DNA of 64,000 nt from Paragorgia papillata (taxonomy: Eukaryota; Cnidaria; Anthozoa; Scleralcyonacea; Coralliidae): positions 1,155,001 to 1,219,000 of the forward strand of contig JAWNZC010000421.1 of the NCBI GenBank assembly GCA_035771165.1, given 5' to 3'. The notes under the pieces are model-generated. The model searched no databases and was not told the DNA's origin. It saw nothing but the letters and a program-made list of their open reading frames with translations. The position numbers and the translations under genes were made by a program. Every line of letters starts with the position of its first letter. The stretch's first letter is position 1. Shown here one piece after another: positions 9,801-23,400 of this stretch.

Positions 9801-12337
9801 TAGTTAAAAACTACAAGAAAAACCCCCAACAAACTACGCAAAACAAGAATAAGAGTTAAAGTTTTAGAAGGTGATGTACATGTATACAAGTAGAAATGAT
9901 ATATATTTTCCCAAAATTAAGACAACATCGAATCCTATTTAAATATATTACCTTGTTGGGCAAGTTGGTTGCCAGTGTAGTTTGTTCCCTGGAAATTTTG
10001 GTAGTTGCTTGGGCCGTTCGATGCTTGATTACTATTCTTTGCAAGTTGAAGTTGTTGTCTAGACGTATCACTGTTCCAAGCAGGCGTTTTTTGGCCAGAA
10101 GACGACGATAACAACTTAACTTGAGTGGTGAAAACATTTCCGTCGTATCGTTTCCTCATCTCCTGCTCGAACACCCGAACGGTAGGCTGATCGATGTTTA
10201 CAAAACGGATGTCTTGAAGTGCGCCAGGATTCTCATGGAAAAATTGCTGAGCAGCAATGATAAGCACCGAAGCACAAATGCTCTTTGGCACTCCAAATAT
10301 ACCTGAACTTATTGCTGGAATAGCTATACTTTTGGCACCACTATTTGAGGCCAAACGGAGACTACTGGTGCAGGCTTGATTGAGAAGCTTTCGACATTTC
10401 CTTTCATCGCCATTCCATCGAGGTCCAACGGCGTGGATAATGAATTTACAAGGAAGATTACCGCTTGTAGTTTTTACAACTTCTCCACATTGCAGATTCC
10501 TTTGAAGGTGTTTGAGAATCTCCTTACTTTCGTCCTGGATACACTTGCCCCCTCGATTTACAATTGCAAGCGCAACACCCGCTCCATGATTGAGGCCTTC
10601 ATTAGCTGGATTAACAATGGCATCAGCATCTTCATTTGCAATATCACCTTGATAAACACGAATTGTACTTCTGTCTGAAATTCTGCACGACAATGCACTA
10701 ATTTCTTTCTCGATTGGCCTGTTTGTGGGAACGCTTTTTTGATCATGAGCTCCCAGTTTGCTTTTTATAAATTCAACAGCTTGTAGAACCGTCTCTCGTT
10801 GACCAAATATGACGAGTGTTTTTCCGTTATCACGACGTGACACAATAATGGAAAATCGTTTGCACGCCTCGGAAGAAATATCTTGAAGTTGGGCGCTTTT
10901 TGCAGGCCTGTTGTTTGGTAGCTCCTCTTGATACGTGCTTGAGTAAATGTTTCTATAAAAATCCACGAAATCGTCAACTGTTCGCTGAAACGTTTCCTTG
11001 TCAACATTGTCAGCTGGAAGCACTTCTAGCATTTCAGTGTTATCTTCTTTGAAAAACATAACTTTGCAAACGCTTTTAAGTTTTTCATATTCGTTCCAGT
11101 GGTGCATGAATATGAAGCGCATAACAAGAATTTCCACACGAAATTTATTTTCAGTTTTCAAAGCAATATTCGTCCCAACTTTATCCTCAGAACCAGACAG
11201 ATACTTGTAGAGCTCGCCTATCTTGGTATATTGATTTACGGTTTCCAACCAGCCAAGGTTCTCAGAGGCAGCTGCCGGGCCCTTCATGGCACGACCATTT
11301 AACGAATGGCAACTGGCACCGGCCATTTCTTCACCACCAGTTGTACAGGCAGGCTGTTTCTTTTCAAAAATAATAATATATATCAATTACTTAAATCTGT
11401 TAAATGTTTCACAACCATTATATAAGCAATCTTTTTCAAGCCTTGAACTTACCATTGCCCATGAACTGCAACGTTCAATTTTTAAAGGTCCCAAATCTTT
11501 GTGAGCCAGTAGCGAATCTACATCTATGGAATTAACACATAAAATTAAGATGTTTATTATTTATATGTCAAAATTACGTACTGCGTTCAAATTCGGATGT
11601 TGAATGTTCGATTTGACGTTCAATTTTGCGTCACATTCTTTGACTATGCAATTATAGCAACTTGGAATTGCAAGATTAATGATTAATCACTATACTTTCT
11701 AAATTTGGAAACGTAATTTGAAACTTGACAACGAATTTCCGAACCACACGCTGAAAAGTGAACTGAATCTATGCTCGAACCACTCTATTAAGCGCACTTG
11801 CTTCCTATTTTATTCTTCGCGGTTGTCTTATACTACCTACGAAACCGCAAAGGACTGTGGTAATACGCGAGGGGCAAATTGTTAACAAAAAAAGCCCTGA
11901 GTACGAAGTTGATGCAAGCCGAATATCATATATACTTCCGGCGTAAATTTTGGAAATGGAAAGCGAAAGCAAATGTTGAGTGTATATTATATAGACATAC
12001 TGCATGCATATAGCCAGCAACTGTTTCGGCATTTTACTAAACTATTAGGTCATGCGATATATAACAAATATCCGAATCTTGTGAAACGCTTGGGAGCGTT
12101 TGTATGCTTACCGTCGTCATCAGAAATTTCAACAGCTGCGCAGTTTAATTGATCCAGTCCGAACAGCAAGATTTTTTTTACATTGATTCCCTTACTTTCA
12201 AAATGCTTCCGGAGAGCATCGTTCAGAAATTCAGAAATACCACACGCTACCACAGTTTTGTCTTCATTGAAACCTTGTCCACTTTCCATATTCTTTTCCT
12301 GGTGGCCAAGAAAGCTAGTGAGCGGGCAGTTACCCAT
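6869..12337 (-). CDS. Gene A: macrodomain-RING-Deltex (DTC) fusion E3 ligase, PARP9/DTX3L-like
   Basis: Six coding exons: 12337-12112, 11523-11453, 11359-9952, 8467-8255, 7924-7423, 6938-6869. All junctions are GT-AG with matching phases (1,0,1,1,2), giving 2490 nt or 829 residues. Order: an RRM-like N-terminal domain split over exons 1-2; KH-like sequence and a macrodomain in exon 3 (macro at about residues 336-515); a Q/N/G-rich linker (exon 4); RING and DTC (exon 5); and the DTC end [16 protein letters not shown].. (exon 6). Known family biology: vertebrate PARP9 (macrodomains) pairs with DTX3L (RING-DTC) to bind ADP-ribose and ubiquitinate. Here both activities sit on one chain, so I infer an ADP-ribose-directed ubiquitin ligase. 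ATG 12337 is used; M17 (MESGQGFNED) is an alternative start. A consensus ISRE lies 98 bp upstream. Confidence 0.85.
7039..8220. repeat. Segmental duplication, partner of 1-1200
   Basis: The first base of the window matches 7039 and similarity continues, with small indels, past the RING-DTC exon and the MITE to about 8215/1195, where the two diverge. The offset grows from 7038 to 7053 because this copy holds extra bases near 7085. It shows that one end of gene A was duplicated about 7 kb away in the same orientation. Confidence 0.9.
7423..7924 (-). CDS. Gene A exon 5: RING finger and Deltex C-terminal domain
   Basis: Phase-1 acceptor, phase-2 donor, 166 complete codons. RING cysteines: CCIC, then KCKHTFCSEC, then CPVC (C3HC4 pattern). 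The DTC part includes LPGYEGVGSI, HPNPGQKYSGTKR, LPDNAEGNKVLGLLRRAFEQ and TWNDIHHKT. The histidines of the last motif belong to the NAD+/ADP-ribose pocket in characterised Deltex proteins. Within Deltex the sequence is DTX3/DTX3L-like. It is intact, with no stops. Confidence 0.88.
8535..8780. mobile_element. hAT-like MITE with 8 bp target duplication
   Basis: A 246 bp element with inverted ends CATAGAGATCATATAAATAC.. and ..GTATTTATATGATCTCTATG (about 32 bp, including the AGAGGGGGCAT arm). It is flanked on both sides by TTAGTTAC (8527-8534 and 8781-8788). An 8 bp duplication is typical of hAT elements. It lies in the intron between gene A exons 3 and 4. Confidence 0.88.
8781..9951. other. Remainder of gene A intron 3
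   Basis: No coding exon, RNA gene or complete repeat is recognisable here. Short frames on the minus strand (for example 9759-9553) are random. Confidence 0.5.
9952..11359 (-). CDS. Gene A exon 3: KH-like region and canonical macrodomain
   Basis: Phase-0 acceptor (tttttgaaaag|AAACAG) and phase-1 donor (CAAG|gtaata). The first ~230 codons show helix-rich KH-like sequence (for example FRVEILVMRFIFMHHWNEYE and KRFSIIVSRRDNGKTLVIFG), as found in PARP14/DTX3L-type proteins. The macrodomain follows with all landmark motifs: GDIANEDADAIVNPANEG, the glycine loop NHGAGVALAI, IIHAVGP and the second loop AISSGIFGVP. These are the residues that contact ADP-ribose in active family members, so binding is likely. 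Whether it also hydrolyses ADP-ribose links cannot be read from sequence. The tail is rich in S, Q and N. Confidence 0.85.
12112..12337 (-). CDS. Gene A exon 1: N-terminal half of an RRM-like domain
   Basis: 75 codons plus one base, donor GACG|gtaagc. Encodes KTVVACGISEFLNDALRKHF.. and ends AAVEISDDDG. This is the same half-domain layout as gene B exon 1 and the modules of gene D, but more diverged and without the NGGGEIE stretch. It joins exon 2 (11523-11453), which supplies the second half (VDSLLAHKDLG..CSSWAM). Confidence 0.75.
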
Positions 12338-12434
12338 TAGCTCTGTTAAGTTGAGAGTCTTCTAGGAATCTGTGGGGGTTCATCCGAATATACAAGGGGC
12401 TCATTATTTAACCAATACCACGCAGGTTTCAGAA

Positions 12435-12448
12435 GAGAAAGTGAAACT
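12435..12448. promoter_or_regulatory. ISRE / IRF-type site upstream of gene A
   Basis: GAGAAAGTGAAACT matches the vertebrate interferon-stimulated response element consensus RNGAAANNGAAACT at every defined base. It lies 98 bp upstream of the gene A ATG, a position suited to promoter function, and the element works in either orientation. No expression evidence is available. Confidence 0.6.
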
Positions 12449-12635
12449 AGAATGCATGTCTATATTACTATCTTATATTATGCTATACACACAACCAAAT
12501 ATTCAAAAGAAAACTCGTTGAAAAGGAAACCTTAAAACGACTTTACTTTTCGGAGATAATTATTCTATATAAAAGCTGTAAGATGCAGCGTTGTCCAAAA
12601 CATAGATAAAACGATTGTATCAGTATTTGTATTAA

Positions 12636-13023
12636 CAAGAGGGCACTCATCAGAGACTGCAGCATATACCTCAGCCAACGCCATCCCGCTAACCATTTAA
12701 ATGGTTAAATAAAATGCTTGATTGCACTCGACGACCAAAATTATACACGGAGTGCATAATTTTCTACACGGGAGGCTACACGGAATTTTCTACACGGATG
12801 TTGTGGTCAGATTTTTATTAATTTCTCATCCAAAATTCGACTAAATTCAACCAAAATTGAATGATTGAGCTATGATAACCTTTTCACAAACTTTCACGAA
12901 AACCTGTCAAGTATTTTGTGGGATATCCTAGTGACAGCCAAGACTCACAGACAAACAAACAAACAGGTAAAAACACAACCTCGTACCCTGGGTACGAGGT
13001 TGGTAAAAACATAACCTCCTAGC
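12636..13023. repeat. Dispersed element with internal CAAA run and CCTCGTACCCTGGGTACGAGG palindrome
   Basis: Same motif order as 4592-5066 (AACAAGAGGGCACTC.., GTGGTCAGATTTTTATTAATT, GATATCCTAGTGACAG, AACATAACCTCCTAGC). Before its end it carries a near-perfect palindrome, AACCTCGTACCC/GGGTACGAGGTT (12979-13002). Confidence 0.65.
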
Positions 13024-13194
13024 GGAAGTAATTATATATAAACCGGAAAAGGGAAAACCCCAAATTCTTGGAAGAAGATATCATTGAAGTGAAACGGCGA
13101 TTTACCAGGAATTCTAACAATAATTGCTTTCGATTTTGTCAGTCAGGTTTATAATTTAGCTTGTGCCTTTGTGCAGAATTGATAGCCACAGTCA

Positions 13195-13500
13195 CACAAA
13201 CGTCATGGGCTCTGGCACTGTCGCATTGAGAATGGAAGTGATGTTTTTGACGCGAGAAATTTTAGCGTTTTTTTTGACGATCTCCGTGAAGTGAAGCGTT
13301 TCGCTTGCAAACACAATTGCACAAAACTGTAGTGCCCTGACAAGTTAGCGGCGGCTAGATCGTCAGGCGGCTTTATATATACGGTGTCCTGGGACCCGTA
13401 AGCCACGGACACAGGAACGTGCATGGGCTCTGGGAACAAGAATGCACCCAGAGTTGGCTCTGGGAACGAGATTGACGCCGAACAATAGGGCACCGCTCTT
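13195..13500. repeat. Dispersed repeat (GGCTCTGGGAACGAGATTG family)
   Basis: Contains AGCCACGGACACAGGAACGT, GGCTCTGGGAACGAG twice and AGGGCACCGCTCTTTAGCA. The same phrases recur at 43200-43385 and near 21735-21755. The antisense frame here is a repeat, not a gene. Confidence 0.5.
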
Positions 13501-13797
13501 TAGCACTTTGTCTGGTTCCAATGCAAAACTGGTGTTTACAGAAATATTTTTAGAGCTGGGTTAAAAGATATTAGTATATATAAAGAGTTTATGTTGATTC
13601 AGCGTCTGTAAACGTTTAAACCAACTAAATATATTCACATTTACGTGCGACAGGTACATTTATTACTTTATATGCGAGTTATGCGTCTACTGACAGTCAC
13701 TTCACCTCTGTGAGAAAACAGAGTTGCATATTATAATTTACGATTTTGCGCTTAGCTTTTTGCGATGAACCACCGAAACGAATCATACATTCAACAA

Positions 13798-13798
<1 letters not shown>

Positions 13799-13845
<47 letters not shown>
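13799..13845. repeat. (TA)n microsatellite
   Basis: Uninterrupted TA dinucleotides. Confidence 0.95.
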
Positions 13846-13846
<1 letters not shown>

Positions 13847-13865
13847 CAGAAATACTATGTTTGTT

Positions 13866-14150
13866 TTTTTCTCTGTAGCAAACGCAAAATTTTATACAAT
13901 TTATTTCCGCTACTATTCAAACTTCCGGTGAGTCGTGAGGCATGTATAAGTTCTTTCCTCCTTTCGCTTTTAGAGTCGGACAAAAAGTTGAACAGCTTTG
14001 TCTTTTGATCGAAGTGTTCTTGCACGTTGTTGGTAGATTTCGAAAGTGACTGACTTTGTAGTTTAACATGTGGCTGACAACTGTCTTGATCATGATGGTA
14101 AATATGTTCACCAGTGTGAAGTATACCCCACATTCAGCTTCGACTCAGGC
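13866..14150. repeat. Dispersed repeat, inverted partner of 21288-21575
   Basis: Read on the other strand it matches 21288-21575 through motifs such as AATGTGG..TTCACCA, GTCAGCCACAT, AAACTACAAAGTCAGTCA, GTGCAAGAACAC and CACCGGAAGT..GAATAGTAGCGGAAGT. The pair lies on either side of gene B. It has no coding function that I recognise. Confidence 0.6.
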
Positions 14151-14230
14151 TTCGATTCTGTGATCGCTGCAGTAACACTTCAATCAGTACCTTTTACCCA
14201 AGCACCTCGGCGTTAATTATAAACATTCAC

Positions 14231-14268
14231 TCATTCAATTTCTTTTGCCTTGAGTTCGTCTTGCACTC
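14231..14268 (-). pseudogene. Relic of a Deltex final exon, overrun by (CACT)n
   Basis: On the minus strand it reads QDELKAKEIE then stop, nearly the same as the end of the gene B final exon ([10 protein letters not shown], 15252-15321), with the same downstream GAATG repeats. The upstream half of the exon ([10 protein letters not shown]) has been replaced by a CACT array that begins exactly at the exon's GCACTC. Confidence 0.7.
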
Positions 14269-14440
14269 ACTCACTCACTCACTCACTCACTCACTCACTC
14301 ACTCACTCACTCACTCACTCACTCACTCACTCACTCACTCACTCACTCACTCAATAAACAAACAAACAAACAAACAAACAAACAAACAAACAAACAAACA
14401 AACAAACAAACAAACAAACAAACAAACAAAAACCAATAAA
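14262..14440. repeat. (CACT)n followed by (AAAC)n microsatellite
   Basis: Two abutting tetranucleotide arrays, CACT to about 14354 and AAAC from about 14356. They generate the SLTHSLTH and NKQTNKQT reading frames, which are not genes. From 14441 to 15251 I see nothing else but the 3' flank of gene B. Confidence 0.95.
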
Positions 14441-15251
14441 CAAACAATAAAAACATAAATTTAAAAATGATAAACTGCCGTGATATAGTTTTGATAACAA
14501 AATATACTGACGTTAAATCAAGCGGCCCTAATTTCATCAGAGTAAAATGTGATGAAATGTCCTTCATCATCGTTATTGCGATAAAGGGCTTCGGTCAAAC
14601 GTCAGTATTTCTAAAACTATAATGAACCTTTTGAACTTGAGATTTCAAATATGCTCTTATTTCAAAAAATCAGTTTTAATTGTATGATAACAAATTTCAA
14701 ACAAGGAAAATACCAAAAAACAAGTCTGAGTTCTTTATTTCATCAATAAAATCAAAACAGCAATGACTTGAATCAATGAAAACAATTAAAGTAAAAAAAG
14801 AAACTTTTTTTACTGAACTCCACGGTATCTTGAAATAATTGCTCTACTATACAAATTACAACTGGAATTATACATAGTTTCAAAATTTGATTTTGGTAGT
14901 GCAAAAAAAACACAAAAAAAAACAAACCCAACAAAAACTGGGCACTGTTTAGATATAAACCAAGACTGTTTTGCTAAAATGCAGATTCTTAATAAGGGCT
15001 GTTACTGTATACATATATTTAAATGCAAAGTAGAAAATTTTCAGGTCATAGACTGATAAATAATCCAGTTGGAAGATTGTGTAAAGTCTAGGTCTGTTTT
15101 ATATCGTGCTGTGTTTTTTTTTTTGCTATGTCATATCTGATATTAATGGTATCTGCAGCATAAATATTCATTCATACATGCAGTATGCGTTGATATTAAT
15201 GGTATCTGCAGCATGGTGTATATACCATCATAATTGTCATTGAACATTCAT

Positions 15252-20022
<4,771 letters not shown>

Positions 20023-20454
20023 TTTCTCCCTCAAAACCGTAGTGCGTTTCGTTGTGTTGAACTGCGACCGACTAAGACGTCAAGCCTGGGAGGTTTACTC
20101 GGAAATGCAGGGGCGGATTACTGGCATAAGCCAATGGCAATCCCCTGTCAGACAATGGAAACGAAAGTAAAACCAACAGTGCTGTACGCCACTAACTAGC
20201 ATTGATTAAGACTGTATACACGTAGTAAATATCAGGCTATATAAGCAAAAACTAGACAAAAAACAGAGGTTAGTAACTTGTACTATTCTTATCAACAGAA
20301 GAAGTTCAACTCGTTTAAATATTGATGACTTCATAAACAGGAAGTCAAGGGGAACCCCCTTGTTCCGGGAAAAGCTATTGTCAATTTCTACCAGGAATAT
20401 TTTAAGCGTACTTTCGGTTTCACTTTCGTTGCCACGACATTGGCCAGCAGAAAG
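20023..20454. promoter_or_regulatory. Bidirectional promoter region between genes B and D
   Basis: Only 432 bp separate the ATG of gene B (minus) and the ATG of gene D (plus). The stretch contains TATATAAG (about 20237-20244), GGAAACGAAAG (20157-20167) and the GAAANN triplet at 20411-20428. Vertebrate PARP9 and DTX3L are likewise transcribed from one bidirectional, interferon-responsive promoter. The parallel is inference. Confidence 0.65.
20411..20428. promoter_or_regulatory. Triple GAAANN (IRF/ISRE-like) site
   Basis: On the minus strand this reads CGAAAGTGAAACCGAAAG, three GAAA cores at 6 bp spacing. The part ACGAAAGTGAAACC (20429-20416) matches the ISRE consensus at all but the last base. 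It lies 27 bp upstream of the gene D ATG, probably in the 5' UTR or core promoter. Confidence 0.6.
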
Positions 20455-23400
20455 ATGTCTGGAGATGTTTCAAAGCCAGCAAGAACCATTCTGGTTTTCA
20501 ATGTTCCAAATGGCGTAACAAGAAACGACCTACGTACACACTTTCAACGCGAGAACAATGGGGGAGGTGAAATCGAACATATTATCATGTCTTCTAACGC
20601 TCGCGAAGCTCAGGTGGTCTTTAGGGCCGTCGAAGGTAAAATGCTGTTTTTCACTATGTCTATATAGCTTTTGTAATTCATCTTTTACTCTTAATTAATA
20701 CTCTTTTGCCAATTCCTTGTCAGACGATGAGTCTAATCTTGGAGTAAGCCGGTTCTATACAGTCTTGTGCTTTGCGGCTGTGAAAGACTTGGTATTTAGC
20801 ATTATTAAGAATTCAAGACAGACGTCATGCATCGACTGCAGCATTCACGAATTCACTGAAGTAGTGAAGAATGCTTGCATTTGGTCGACTTCAGCATAAT
20901 TATGTTAAAATTAAAATCCGACACACGCTTTGATAAGATTAGGCGGCTAAGTCAAACGCAAAATCGAAAATATTAAATTGGCCAACAAGGAACCAAATTT
21001 TATGAAACATGTTTAATATGCAATATTATAAATGCTAACTCCTGAGCCCAGAGAAGTTTCTTCCTACACTGACCGTGTCGGCTGACAGAATAATTCATTG
21101 CGACACAGCGAAATCTCCATCTTGAAGCTGACCGTCTAGCGCTGTCACATTTCATATTATATAACAAGACGCCTGGCAAAGTGCGGAGGTGCTTAGCAAT
21201 AAAAAAATCTTAGCCTGAATCGAAGGCCTCTCTATTGGCCGCAGAGGCCCTATACCGCGCTAGCAAAGGTGGGAGTGGGCCGATGAGGCTGAATGTGGTG
21301 CATACTTCAAATTGGTGAACGTATTTGTCAGCCACATCTGATCACTCATCACTGTTAAACTACAAAGTCAGTCAGTCTATTTCGAAATCTACCGACAATG
21401 TGCAAGAACACCTTGATCAAAAGGCAAAGCTGTTCAACTTTTTCTTCAACTCCAAAAGCGAAAGGAGCAAAGAACTTACAACGTGCCTCACGGCTTCACT
21501 CCGTCACAAGGCAAACAACTCACCGGAAGTATGAATAGTAGCGGAAGTAAAAAGTGTAAAAATGCAAAATCGTGACACCCAAAAAAAAACCCGAGCCGAA
21601 ACCTAAGATTCGGCCTACCACAGTAGCCCAAGTAATTAAAACCGTACTCGAAACGATTTACGAGCCAGGCGAACTGCCTGTGAAAATAATTTATATTCAA
21701 AACTGTCGCTTGTCTCGTCCAAGTGTGTGAGCGTGCGGCTCTGGGAACGAGATTGATCCAACTCCGCAAACGGCAAACTTAAACGCATGCGTTTTTATAA
21801 AGAAAACACCTCACAATTGACGTGTTCCAGTTTGGATTCCCCCAGAGCCTTTTCCGCGCGTCGGCACGGGAAAGGTTCCGGGGACGAGAATGAAATACTT
21901 GTCCATATGGTGTTGGGAATGCTTCCAGTTTGAACTTATTCAAACGGAAGCTAATGATACATTTGTAATTGGCTAGTATTTATTTACTTATTTGTTCGTC
22001 ATGTCTTTGACATGAAGATGGGGCAAGTTAAAAGGGAAGCTTTAACTTAAAAAGGTTTTTGCACGTCACTCAAGACGCATGGAGTTCATAATAAAGCGCG
22101 CATGCATGTACTAACTTTGATAGCACAACCAACTTGAACTGATTTCAGTCGACCTTGGGAACATTGCGCAGTTATCTATATACTCTTGAAAAATATCTCT
22201 ACAGTTATAATCCAAGTCTATCTAGCACATCTCTCTTAACACCATCATATATATATATACGATTCTTTATATGCCAAATTTTTCCAGAGATGCCCACTGT
22301 CCCGCAGTAATTCAGCCGAAGCTGGTTTAATCCTTTCATACATGGCTTTCCAAAACGTTTCCCCTTGATGAATAAAATCGTCTGCAGTTTATAGACAAAA
22401 TAAAATGATCTATATCGTTAGACACGGAATAAAATGATAAAGTTGTACCAGACTACAATGCGCATGAAAGGGAGTGGGGCTCTGGTAAGATTGGATTATA
22501 ATATTAATACTCTTGTAAACTTCGTCATTTTTTGTGAATGCTAGTAAAACACTTTCTTATATGGAACTAAATGTGCTCCCAAAATATTTGATTCACTAGT
22601 TGTAGAAAAGGTGCTCAAGAAAACACATCGTATTGAAGGGAATGTCGTTGATGTAAAGAAGTGCGAGTCGACAAACCAGCAGGTTTGTAAGTTCTCGTGT
22701 TAATTATGTTCTAAATAGTTAATAACGTCACACTGCATGTTCGACATTTACTATCGAATCATGAACAGGAATTGTGTATACGTACACAAAATTGCATAAT
22801 CGTATCGTGTAGATAGGCCTTAACAAATGCGCACCACTAGCAGTGACAACACTGACTTTGATTTCGACATGGTTTTTCGCTCGATTTTAGAAATTATTGA
22901 ATATTATCCCTTTCCAGTATAATGCTACCTTCAAGCTTAATTGTCATTAATAGCTGCTCACCTAGATTTTGTTTTTAACAATCACTTAATTGTATCGTAT
23001 ACCTCTACTAACTTTAGTTCTACTTCACTTCAAAAGGACCTGCAAAATTTAAAGAAAGCAAGAACGGTTTTGGTTTCAGATATTCCAGATGGAGCAACAA
23101 CAAGTAGTCTAGAAATTTACTTTCAAAAGAAAAGAAATGGAGGAGGTGAAATTGAGGAAGTGAGACTTTCACAAGATGGTCGGGAAGCTATGATTGTTTT
23201 TGAAGATCCAGAAGGTAAAATAATATGCAACGGTATTTTGTTATCTGTTAACTTTCTTCTTGGCAAATTATGCTGCACCTTGTTTTTTCCGCGTTTAGTG
23301 TCTGCATGGTCATCCTCATTCAGTTATTAGATGTTCTTAGTCGAATTAATAAACATGCTACTTAAATTAATATTAGTCAACCTTTAGTTGTGCCAGTGAC

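Noticed and set aside
13203..13493. 96-codon antisense frame
   Set aside because: Lies in a dispersed repeat also found at 43200 and 21735.
14262..14354. CRISPR-like or other regularly spaced array
   Set aside because: Simple tetranucleotide repeat without spacers; the same applies to the other arrays in this eukaryotic sequence.
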